A program made the translations under genes and the position numbers. The notes under the pieces were generated by a model. That model ran no database searches, was not told where the DNA came from, and saw nothing but the letters and a program-made list of their open reading frames with translations. From assembly GCA_026984935.1 (NCBI GenBank), contig JALSRD010000100.1:54033-118032 (forward strand): a stretch of 64,000 bases of DNA. Direction: 5' to 3'. Shown here piece by piece: positions 27,154-34,205 of the stretch (its first letter is position 1; every line of letters starts with the position of its first letter). This DNA comes from Desulfobacterales bacterium (GTDB lineage Bacteria > Desulfobacterota > Desulfobacteria > Desulfobacterales > JALSRD01).

Positions 27154-27581
27154 AAACCGAATTCGAACCGATCATCATCTGCTTCGCCTGCAATTACTGA
27201 GGGTACAACGCCGCGGACCTGGCAGGTACCATGCGACTGAACTACCCGACCGACATTCGTATCGTGCGCGTCCCCTGTACGGGGAAAGTGGATCTTTTGC
27301 ACTTGCTGAGAGCCTTTGAAAAAGGTGCCGACGGCGTTTACGTGGTGGGCTGTATGGAGGGCGACTGCCACTTCAACAGCGGCAACCTGCGTGCGCGCAA
27401 ACGCGTCGAACAGGCCCAGGCCATTCTGGACACCATCGGCATCGGCAGCCAAAGGGTTCAGATGTACAACCTCTCATCGGGTGAGGGCCCGCTGTTCGCG
27501 CAGTACGCTACTGAAATGCACACACGCATTCTCGAACTGGGGCCCAACCCCATCCGAGCCGGGCGGAGAGAGGCCGCCTGA
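27150..27581 (+). CDS. mvhD: Selenocysteine-containing MvhD/FrhD-type [2Fe-2S] electron-transfer subunit
   Basis: The ATG overlaps the hdrA stop (ATGA), so translation is coupled. The frame crosses UGA at 27198-27200 (codon 17) in ICFACNY-U-GYNAADLAGTMR. MvhD proteins carry a cysteine here (CNWCSY or CNYCGY), so selenocysteine is the natural reading. Length is 143 residues, normal for the family, and later conserved cysteines are present (VPCTGKVD; GCMEGDCHF). MvhD passes electrons between hydrogenase or other donors and HdrA. No hydrogenase genes are nearby, so it probably links HdrA to the MetV/MetF proteins downstream. An outer stem GGTAC/GTACC (27202-27206 with 27226-27230) encloses the bases after UGA as a possible SECIS. 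Confidence 0.9.
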
Positions 27582-27660
27582 GCCCGCGTGCGGAAACTCC
27601 GGCTTCCGATCCAGGACGGTCCGGCGTTGCAGAAAATTCAAGAAAGAGAGGTCGCTTTCC

Positions 27661-28329
27661 ATGATTGTTGCCGACAGAAAACCAGTAGAGGAGATTATTG
27701 AGCAGATCAAGGATCATGACAATATTCTGATTCTTGGCTGCAACGAGTGCGTGACGGTATGTGAGGCCGGCGGGAAAAAGGAGGTCGGTGTACTGGCATC
27801 CGCACTGCGCATGCACGCCATGAAGGCGGGCCGCGACGTCAAAATCGACGAAGTCACCCTGGAGCGCCAGTGCGACCATGAATACCTGGAAGAAATCCGG
27901 GACCGTATCGACCAGTACGATGCCGTGGTGTCGCTGGCCTGCGGGGTAGGGGTCCAGTTCATGGCCGAAAAGTACCACGACATGCCGATCTATCCCGGCG
28001 TCAACACCACCTTTCTGGGGGCCACGGAAAAACGCGGGCTGTGGACCGAGCGCTGCCAGGCCTGCGGCAGCTGCATTCTGGCGCGCACCGGCGGCATCTG
28101 CCCGGTGGCCCGTTGCGCCAAGCGGCTGTTAAACGGCCCCTGCGGCGGTTCCAGCAAAGGCAGTTGCGAGATCAACAGGGAAGTGGACTGCGCCTGGCAG
28201 CTGATCATCGATCGGCTGAAGGCACTGGGCAAGCTGGATGAATACGAAGAGATCTGCCCCATCAAAGACTGGTCCACGGACCGGGCCGGAGGCCCCCGAA
28301 AAGTCGTCAGGGAGGATGTGCAGCTATGA
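27661..28329 (+). CDS. metV: MetV: methylenetetrahydrofolate reductase C-terminal zinc/Fe-S subunit
   Basis: The 222-residue protein belongs to the family that partners MetF in acetogens and related anaerobes (MTHFR_C). Cysteine pairs are visible in LGCNECVTVC near residue 24 and CQACGSCILARTGGICPVARC near 132, followed by LLNGPCGGSSKGSCE. It binds iron-sulfur clusters and zinc and delivers electrons to MetF. I start at ATG 27661 behind AGAGAGG; the frame is open further upstream but that part overlaps mvhD in another frame. Its stop overlaps the next ATG (ATGA), so the MetV/MetF pair is translationally coupled. Confidence 0.88.
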   Translation: MIVADRKPVEEIIEQIKDHDNILILGCNECVTVCEAGGKKEVGVLASALRMHAMKAGRDVKIDEVTLERQCDHEYLEEIRDRIDQYDAVVSLACGVGVQFMAEKYHDMPIYPGVNTTFLGATEKRGLWTERCQACGSCILARTGGICPVARCAKRLLNGPCGGSSKGSCEINREVDCAWQLIIDRLKALGKLDEYEEICPIKDWSTDRAGGPRKVVREDVQL

Positions 28330-29258
28330 ACGTGAAGACACCCAGCAGACTGGAGAAGGTGCTGGCCGCCGGCCAGCTTGCCGTAACGTCCGAGTGCGGT
28401 CCGCCGCGAGGCAGCGACCCGGAAGTCATCATCAACAAGGCCAATTTGATCAAAGACTACGTGGATGCCGTCAACATCACCGACAACCAGACATCGGTCA
28501 CCCGCATGTGCTCGCTGGCGGCCTGCATCCGTTTGAAACAGATGGGTCTGGACCCCGTGCTGCAGATGGTGACGCGCGACCGCAACCGCATCGCCCTGCA
28601 GAGCGACATCCTGGGCGCCGCATCCTTTGACATCAGCAACATCCTGTGCCTGTCGGGGGACCACCAGAGCTTCGGCGACAATCCCCAGGGGCAGAATGTA
28701 CATGACCTCGACTCCATCCAGCTGATCCAGACGGTGCGCCTGATGCGCGACGAGGGCAAATTCTTAGGCGGCGATGATATCAAGCGCCCGCCGCAGATGT
28801 TCGTGGGTGCGGCCGCCAACCCCTTTGCCGATCCTTTCGAAATCCGGGTGTCGCGCCTGGCCAAGAAAGTCAAGGCCGGCGCCGAATTCATCCAGACCCA
28901 GTGCATTTACAACCTCGACAAGTTCGAGGAGTGGATGAAGGGGGTGCGTGAGCGCGGGCTGCACGAGAAAGTCTACATCCTGGCCGGCATGACACCCATG
29001 AAATCCGCCGGCATGGCCAAATACATGAAAAACCGGGTGCCGGGCATGGATGTGCCCGATGAAGTCGTCAAACGCCTGGCCGGCACGCCCAAGGAAAAGC
29101 AGGCCGAAGAAGGCGTCAAAATGTGCATCGAGGATATCCTGCGCCTCAAGGAAGTCGAAGGTGTGGCCGGCTTTCATATCATGGCCATCGAGTGGGAGCA
29201 GATAGTGCCGGAGATCGTAAAAGAGGCCGGCCTGTATCCCCGTCCGGATGCGGCCTAG
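28326..29258 (+). CDS. metF: Methylenetetrahydrofolate reductase (MetF paralogue 2)
   Basis: A 310-residue TIM-barrel flavoprotein of the MetF family: SECGPPRGSDPEV near the N-terminus (acidic catalytic region), MVTRDRNRIALQSDILGA, NILCLSGDHQSFGDNP and QTQCIYNLDKFEEW. It is the standard partner of MetV, making methyl-tetrahydrofolate from methylene-tetrahydrofolate in the Wood-Ljungdahl pathway, run reductively for carbon fixation or oxidatively for acetate oxidation. The ATGA overlap with metV implies a 1:1 complex. With the Sec-HdrA and MvhD just upstream, the set resembles the MetVF-HdrABC-MvhD complex of Moorella minus HdrBC. Confidence 0.93.
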   Translation: MNVKTPSRLEKVLAAGQLAVTSECGPPRGSDPEVIINKANLIKDYVDAVNITDNQTSVTRMCSLAACIRLKQMGLDPVLQMVTRDRNRIALQSDILGAASFDISNILCLSGDHQSFGDNPQGQNVHDLDSIQLIQTVRLMRDEGKFLGGDDIKRPPQMFVGAAANPFADPFEIRVSRLAKKVKAGAEFIQTQCIYNLDKFEEWMKGVRERGLHEKVYILAGMTPMKSAGMAKYMKNRVPGMDVPDEVVKRLAGTPKEKQAEEGVKMCIEDILRLKEVEGVAGFHIMAIEWEQIVPEIVKEAGLYPRPDAA

Positions 29259-29414
29259 GGCAAACACCTGCGGCCCTGGTTGCAGAAACAAGAAACAGGC
29301 TTCGAGACCGAAGACAAGCTCTGGTCGGCCGCAGCTGACAAGCCGCCCCGGTTTTGCGCCAAGGAAAGTTTTCAGATCAATAAAAACAGCCATGTGTTGC
29401 AAAGGAGGAAAGTT

Positions 29415-29807
29415 ATGACAGGCAAAAAGAGAATTCTTATCGTGGATGACGAGCCGGATTTCGCCGCCATCGTCCAGGGGAATCTGGAAAGAGAAGGCTT
29501 TGAAGTCGAGGTGGCCTATAACGGTGTGGAAGGGCTGGAAAAAATACAGGCCAATCCGCCGGATGCCATCGTGCTGGACGTTATGATGCCGGAAAAAGAC
29601 GGTTACGAAGTCTGCAAGGAACTCAAGGCCGGCGATCAGACGTGCGACATCCCGGTGCTGCTGCTGACGGCGGTGGCCTCCCATCTGAGTTCCACGCGCT
29701 ACACACATGCGGACGGCATGGGTACGGAAGCCGATGACTACATTGCCAAACCGGCCTCGGCTGAAGAGATCACCGAGAGCATCAAGGGGCTGCTCGGCAT
29801 GGACTAG
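29415..29807 (+). CDS. Single-domain response regulator (CheY-like)
   Basis: A 130-residue receiver domain with no output domain: acidic pair DDEPD near residue 12, phospho-acceptor Asp in IVLDVMMPEKDG near 55, Thr in LLLTAV, Lys in YIAKPAS. AAAGGAGGAAAG precedes the ATG. It lies 156 bases after metF on the same strand and may be read through from the operon. Single receivers of this type signal through protein contacts. It has a 10-residue insertion after the LLLTAV strand (SHLSSTRYTHADGMG). Its kinase is not identifiable. Confidence 0.9.
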   Translation: MTGKKRILIVDDEPDFAAIVQGNLEREGFEVEVAYNGVEGLEKIQANPPDAIVLDVMMPEKDGYEVCKELKAGDQTCDIPVLLLTAVASHLSSTRYTHADGMGTEADDYIAKPASAEEITESIKGLLGMD

Positions 29808-29820
29808 CGGGAATCAAACG

Positions 29821-29865
29821 CCCGGCAGCCGGGCGGGGCACCAGGGAAAATACCGCTCCTGCCCC
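29821..29865 (+). other. Tandem hairpins after the metF/response-regulator operon
   Basis: Two stems follow the stop codon: CCCGGC-A-GCCGGG (29821-29833) and GGGGCA...TGCCCC (29835-29865). Neither is followed by a T run. Further on, GGGGTTTTTT (29977-29986), with ACCCC about 24 bases before it, could end transcription weakly. I see no gene in 29808-30051. Part of it is structured, but it matches no riboswitch I can name. Confidence 0.35.
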
Positions 29866-30051
29866 GGTGAGCCGGACAGCACATCGCCGAATGTGCCGCG
29901 ACGAGACACCGATTACCCGCAGGACAACTCCCCGTTGCAGATGCTGACACCCCCTTTCCGGGCCGTGTGTAGACATGGGGTTTTTTGCAATGTTCATCGC
30001 ACCGGCCGGATCTTTCTGCCGTTTTTATAAAACACGGACTGCTATCTTAAA

Positions 30052-30867
30052 ATGAAAGTCTACTGTATCCTCGGTGACGAGCGGGCTCTGCGTTCGAAGT
30101 CACCCGCCCTTTTCTCAGCCATCCTGAAACGCCTCGGGATCCGGGGGAGCTACGTGCCTTTCATGGTGGCGCCCGAGAATCTCGGCCAGGCCCTGCAGAG
30201 CCTGCGCGTGCTCAACATCGCCGGCGCCAACGTCACCGTGCCTTACAAAGAAACGTGCCTTCCCTGCCTGGATGCGCTGTCCGAAGGAGCCGAAATCATC
30301 GGGGCCATCAACACCATCGTCTGTAAAGACGGCCAGCTCAAGGGATACAACACCAACGCCATCGGCATCATGGACGCCCTGAGTACCGCCGGGTTCAAGG
30401 TCGAAGGCACGTCAGCGCTGGTGATCGGCACCGGCGGGGCGGCCAAAGCGGCCGTATTCATTTTAAACTGGCTTCGGACACAGGTGGTTTACGTCTGCGG
30501 CCGCAGCCCGGCGAAAACCCTTGAAATGGCAAAACGCTTCCACAGCGAAGCCCTGTCCTTCGAAACGCTGTCCGAAGCCCCTTTCCCGGTGGATATCCTG
30601 GTCAATGCGACGGCGGTATCCACTCCGGACGAATCGCCGAAAATGGCCGCCTGGGTGCAGCAGCTGAAGCTGCCGCACTGCCGTCTGGTGCTCGATTTGA
30701 ACTATGGACGGCAGAAAAATTTCTGGCAGGAGATGGCTGAAGCGCAGCGCATCCGTTTCATGGACGGCCTTGGCGTACTGGCGGCCCAGGCCAGGCGGAC
30801 ATTCGCGCTGTGGACCGGCATCCAGGTGCCACCGGAGGAGTTTGTCAGCGTACTCAAGGAGATCTGA
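30052..30867 (+). CDS. Shikimate-dehydrogenase-like protein with altered catalytic residue
   Basis: The 271-residue protein has the AroE layout: SKSPALF near 16, NVTVPYK with the catalytic Lys66, GAINTIV, GYNTN near 98-102, nucleotide motif VIGTGGAAKAAVF near 124, and a C-terminal WTG. In true shikimate dehydrogenases the motif is NTD, and that Asp (102 in E. coli) pairs with the Lys in catalysis. Here it is Asn. VPHK is also VPYK. It may use another substrate, be impaired, or serve a non-shikimate role. No other aro genes are adjacent. No clear Shine-Dalgarno is visible, so the ATG is chosen by family alignment. Confidence 0.8.
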   Translation: MKVYCILGDERALRSKSPALFSAILKRLGIRGSYVPFMVAPENLGQALQSLRVLNIAGANVTVPYKETCLPCLDALSEGAEIIGAINTIVCKDGQLKGYNTNAIGIMDALSTAGFKVEGTSALVIGTGGAAKAAVFILNWLRTQVVYVCGRSPAKTLEMAKRFHSEALSFETLSEAPFPVDILVNATAVSTPDESPKMAAWVQQLKLPHCRLVLDLNYGRQKNFWQEMAEAQRIRFMDGLGVLAAQARRTFALWTGIQVPPEEFVSVLKEI

Positions 30868-30915
30868 GAAAAATCGGGAGGCCGTAGGCGGCCGGACGTC
30901 CGTAAGCCCCGCCAG

Positions 30916-32418
30916 CTACTCCAGCCGGCCCGCCGTCGTCGGCAGCAGCACGCTGAAGGTCGACCCCTCGCCCGGCGCGCTGTCCACGTGAATCATGCCG
31001 CCCAGGGAGTCCACCAGTCCCTTGACAATCGGCAGCCCCAGCCCGGTGCCGGTGATGTAGCGCGTTTTTTCGTCTTTAACGCGGTAGAATCTTTCAAAAA
31101 TCCGGTCGATGTGCTTGTCGGCGATCCCGAATCCGTTGTCGATGACCTTGACGATGATGTTGATGCCGGCCAGCTCTGCGGCAACCTCTATTTTCCCGCC
31201 CTCCGGAGTGTAATTGATGGCATTGGTGATCAGGTTGCCGAAAATGCTCTCCAAGGCCAGGGGGTCGGTGTTAATGGGCGGCAGCGGCGCGGCAGGCAGC
31301 CGCAGAGTCAATGATTGTTTTTTGGCCCCGGCCCGGGAGCCCAGGAAATCCACGATATTCTGCAGCAGTTCCTCCAGCTGCACCGGCTGGGGCTCATGGC
31401 AGATAAGCCCCTCCTCGATGTGTGACAAATCCAGCAGATCGCCGATCATCGAGATCAGTCCCTGGGTTTTCTCCTTGGCCCGCGAGAGGATGTCCTGCTC
31501 CGCCACTATGGAGGAGTCAACCATGTCTTTAAGTACCTGGGCAATCTGCTCATGGATGGTCGCCAGCGGCGAGCGCAGCTCGTGCGAAACCTTGGCCACG
31601 AATTCCGACTTCAGACGATCCAGGACCTTCATGGCGGTAATATCCACAAAGTTCACCACGGCGCCCAGGCATTCTTTCTTTTCGCCCAACACCGGCTGGC
31701 CCCGGGCACGCAGGTACTTTTCATTGCCCAGAGAAAACTCGTGGTCCGGGATGTCGCCGTAGTCGATGTACTTTCCCTGCGAAATGTCCATCACCAGCCG
31801 GCAAAAGGATTCATCGGGAACATAGGCTTCGATCTGCGCGCCGGTTTTGGCATCTGCCTCCAGGCCGAAAAGCTGCTTGAAAGCCGGGTTCATCAGCACC
31901 ACCCGGCCGGCATTGTTCGTCACCAGCACGCCGTCCGGCAGAGCTTCGATAATCGTCCGGATGCGGCTTTTTTCCGTATCCAGATCCGACAGGGTCTTAA
32001 CTTTCTCGCGCTCGAGGTTCTTTGCTTCATGGGTGAGCCGGATTTTCTCCGCGGCCCGGTTGACGACGATGCGCAGCTGTTCGGGCTCAAAAGGCTTGGG
32101 AATAAAATCATAGGCCCCCTGCTTCATGGCCTTGATGGCCGTCTCCACAGTGGCATAACCGGTGATCACGATTACCAGGGGAACGCTTTCCATTTTCTGG
32201 ATCCTGGCGAGCACCTCCATGCCGTCGATTCCCGGCATCTTCAGATCGAGCAGCACGATGGCTGCCGGGCGCTGCTCCAGGTAGGCCAGGGCCTCCTCAC
32301 CGCGCGCAGCCGTATGCACATGGTACCCGATGCGCTTGAGGATACGCTCGGACCCTTCGCGGATGTCCAGCTCGTCATCCACGATCAACACACGGATGGC
32401 GTTGTTTTGATCTGCCAC
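30916..32418 (-). CDS. Receiver-PAS-histidine kinase hybrid
   Basis: A 500-residue soluble signalling protein. An N-terminal receiver domain (about 8-122) has its Asp in LLDLKMPGIDG. A coiled linker and a PAS domain (about 155-265, VLVTNNAGRVVLMNPAF) follow, then a HisKA/HATPase kinase with H-box SHELRSPL near 280, N-box NLITNAINYT and G-boxes DNGFGI and GTGLGL. There are no membrane segments. The start is GTG with AAAGGGAC upstream, six bases past the stop of the next kinase gene, so the two kinases form an operon. The receiver suggests that this protein is itself controlled by the upstream kinase, forming a phosphorelay. Confidence 0.92.
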   Translation of the reverse strand: MADQNNAIRVLIVDDELDIREGSERILKRIGYHVHTAARGEEALAYLEQRPAAIVLLDLKMPGIDGMEVLARIQKMESVPLVIVITGYATVETAIKAMKQGAYDFIPKPFEPEQLRIVVNRAAEKIRLTHEAKNLEREKVKTLSDLDTEKSRIRTIIEALPDGVLVTNNAGRVVLMNPAFKQLFGLEADAKTGAQIEAYVPDESFCRLVMDISQGKYIDYGDIPDHEFSLGNEKYLRARGQPVLGEKKECLGAVVNFVDITAMKVLDRLKSEFVAKVSHELRSPLATIHEQIAQVLKDMVDSSIVAEQDILSRAKEKTQGLISMIGDLLDLSHIEEGLICHEPQPVQLEELLQNIVDFLGSRAGAKKQSLTLRLPAAPLPPINTDPLALESIFGNLITNAINYTPEGGKIEVAAELAGINIIVKVIDNGFGIADKHIDRIFERFYRVKDEKTRYITGTGLGLPIVKGLVDSLGGMIHVDSAPGEGSTFSVLLPTTAGRLE

Positions 32419-32424
32419 GTCCCT

Positions 32425-33897
32425 TTATTCCCCCTTTACCGTGGGATTGAGCGGGAGCTCGATAATGAATGTCGTCCCCTGTCCCGCTTGACTTTCCGCA
32501 CGAATCAGCCCGCCATGGTCTTTCACGATGCCGTAAACCAGGCTCAATCCAAGGCCGGTGCCTTCGCCTTCCTCCTTGGTCGTAAAAAAAGGATCAAATA
32601 TCTTGGGCAGGATGTCTTCAGGTATGCCCGGACCGGTATCGGCGATTTCGATCCGCACCCGATCGCCGCCCGGCAGCAGGCCGGTTCTCAGCGTCAGTTC
32701 GCCCTTGCCGTCCATGGCCTGGGCGGCGTTTAAAATAATGTTCATGAACATATGGTTGATCTGCTGGATATCGCTTTTGACCGCCGGCAGTTCGGGGTCC
32801 AGCTCTTTGTCAATGCGGATGTTCTGAAAGAGCGACTGGTTTTCCAGCAGAAAAAGGGTCCGTGAAATGGCCCGGTTGATATCGTGCGGCTGCATCAGGT
32901 GCCGGGTCTGGCGGGCAAATTCGAGCAGCTCCTTGACGGTATCCCTGCAGCGCTTGACGTCTCGCAGCACGCGGCTCAGATCTTTACGGGCGCCGCTTTC
33001 AAGGTCGTAATCTTCAAGTACGAGTTTGGTAAAGAGCGTAATGCCGCTCAACGGATTGTTCAGCTGGTGGGCGACGCCGGCGGCAAGCTTGCCCAAGGAA
33101 GCCATCTTTTCCGCCTGCAGCAGCTGGACGCGCGTGGTCTCCAGTTCCGCCTTCATCTCCAGGATCTCCCGCATATCGTGGAAAAATCCGATGGTAGCCA
33201 CTTCATGTTCGTTCTCATAGACAATGGCGGCATTCAGGTCGATGGGGATGCGGTTGCCCTGCTTGTCGAGAACGTCGACTTGATAGGAGCGCAGCTTGCC
33301 GCGTCCCCCGTATTCTTCACTGCGCAGCTTCTGCATCACTTCATAAGCGACACCCTCGGGGTAAATCTCCCGGATGTTCACACTGTTCAGGGCTTCTTCG
33401 AGGGTGTAGCCGAACAGTTCGGTGGCCGTGTTGTTGAAGATCAGGATCTTGCCCGTCTTGTCGGCGGCGATGACACCATCCACGGCGCTGAGAATCAGCT
33501 TGCGCAAAAGGATATTCGTATTTTGCAGCTGCTCTTCGATTTCTCCGCGGGTGGGCAGGTCGAAATCCATGCTGACAATGGCCTCGACCTTGCCTCCGGA
33601 ATGAATGGGGTAGGCAAAAAAACAGGGCATTTTGTCCAGGTCGGACCCTTCCATGGGTTTCGGCCTGAGCGACAGGCGGCCGCTTTCGATGACCTGCTGT
33701 ACGGCACAGTTGTCGCAGGGTGTCTCGCGGTCGTAGAATACCTGGTAGCAAAGTTTTCCGGTAAGATCGGAGTCGTTGATGCCTTGGAGGTTGCAGTGGG
33801 CCACCAAAATTTCGAACTGCGGGGAGACGACCACCAGGCGTTTTTTAAACGCATCGACCGCTTTTAACAGGTATTCGATTTCCTTCTCAGAACGCAT
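32425..33897 (-). CDS. PAS-domain sensor histidine kinase (NtrB type)
   Basis: The 490-residue cytoplasmic kinase has an N-terminal PAS-like region with a cysteine pair (ETPCDNCAVQQV near 58-69), known from PAS sensors of anaerobes that may bind a metal or Fe-S cluster. A second PAS domain (about 135-250, GVIAADKTGKILIFNNTATELFGY) precedes the kinase with H-box GVAHQLNNPLSG, NIILNAAQAM, DTGPGI and GTGLGL. The H-box H-Q-L-N-N-P is of the NtrB/ZraS class that usually partners sigma54 activators. GAGG precedes the ATG at 33897. The nearest sigma54 regulator is at about 20-21 kb; partnership is speculative. Confidence 0.9.
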   Translation of the reverse strand: MRSEKEIEYLLKAVDAFKKRLVVVSPQFEILVAHCNLQGINDSDLTGKLCYQVFYDRETPCDNCAVQQVIESGRLSLRPKPMEGSDLDKMPCFFAYPIHSGGKVEAIVSMDFDLPTRGEIEEQLQNTNILLRKLILSAVDGVIAADKTGKILIFNNTATELFGYTLEEALNSVNIREIYPEGVAYEVMQKLRSEEYGGRGKLRSYQVDVLDKQGNRIPIDLNAAIVYENEHEVATIGFFHDMREILEMKAELETTRVQLLQAEKMASLGKLAAGVAHQLNNPLSGITLFTKLVLEDYDLESGARKDLSRVLRDVKRCRDTVKELLEFARQTRHLMQPHDINRAISRTLFLLENQSLFQNIRIDKELDPELPAVKSDIQQINHMFMNIILNAAQAMDGKGELTLRTGLLPGGDRVRIEIADTGPGIPEDILPKIFDPFFTTKEEGEGTGLGLSLVYGIVKDHGGLIRAESQAGQGTTFIIELPLNPTVKGE

Positions 33898-34205
33898 GGC
33901 CGGAACCTCAAAACGGAACGTTCGCGAATCGGTAAATTCCGTGAAAAGCGGCGGAACTGCACCGGACGGGCGGCTCTTATCAACGGGCGCTGCAGGTCGT
34001 TTTTCAAAGCTAACGCTTTATGTCCGGCAACCGCCCACCTGCTGCAGGCAGCGGCAGTATGCCAGAAAGGTGCCGGTGTGTCAAGGCGGCTGCGCCGCGG
34101 ATTCAGTCACGGCGGTTTTCTTTCATCGGGCATCTTCCGTAAGGCCGGGGAGGAAGGACAAGGGGTTTGCTGCGCCGAATTCCATGCTCAGCCGGCACGC
34201 GGCCG

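Noticed and set aside
27198..27200. Starting mvhD at the internal ATG 27231 after the UGA
   Set aside because: That would delete the conserved CxxCNYxG segment, while a coupled ATG at 27150 gives the full family length with UGA at the Cys position.
29808..30051. Riboswitch between the receiver gene and the aroE-like gene
   Set aside because: The region can fold, but I could not match cobalamin, TPP, SAM, molybdenum or fluoride consensus elements, and the next gene gives no supporting context.
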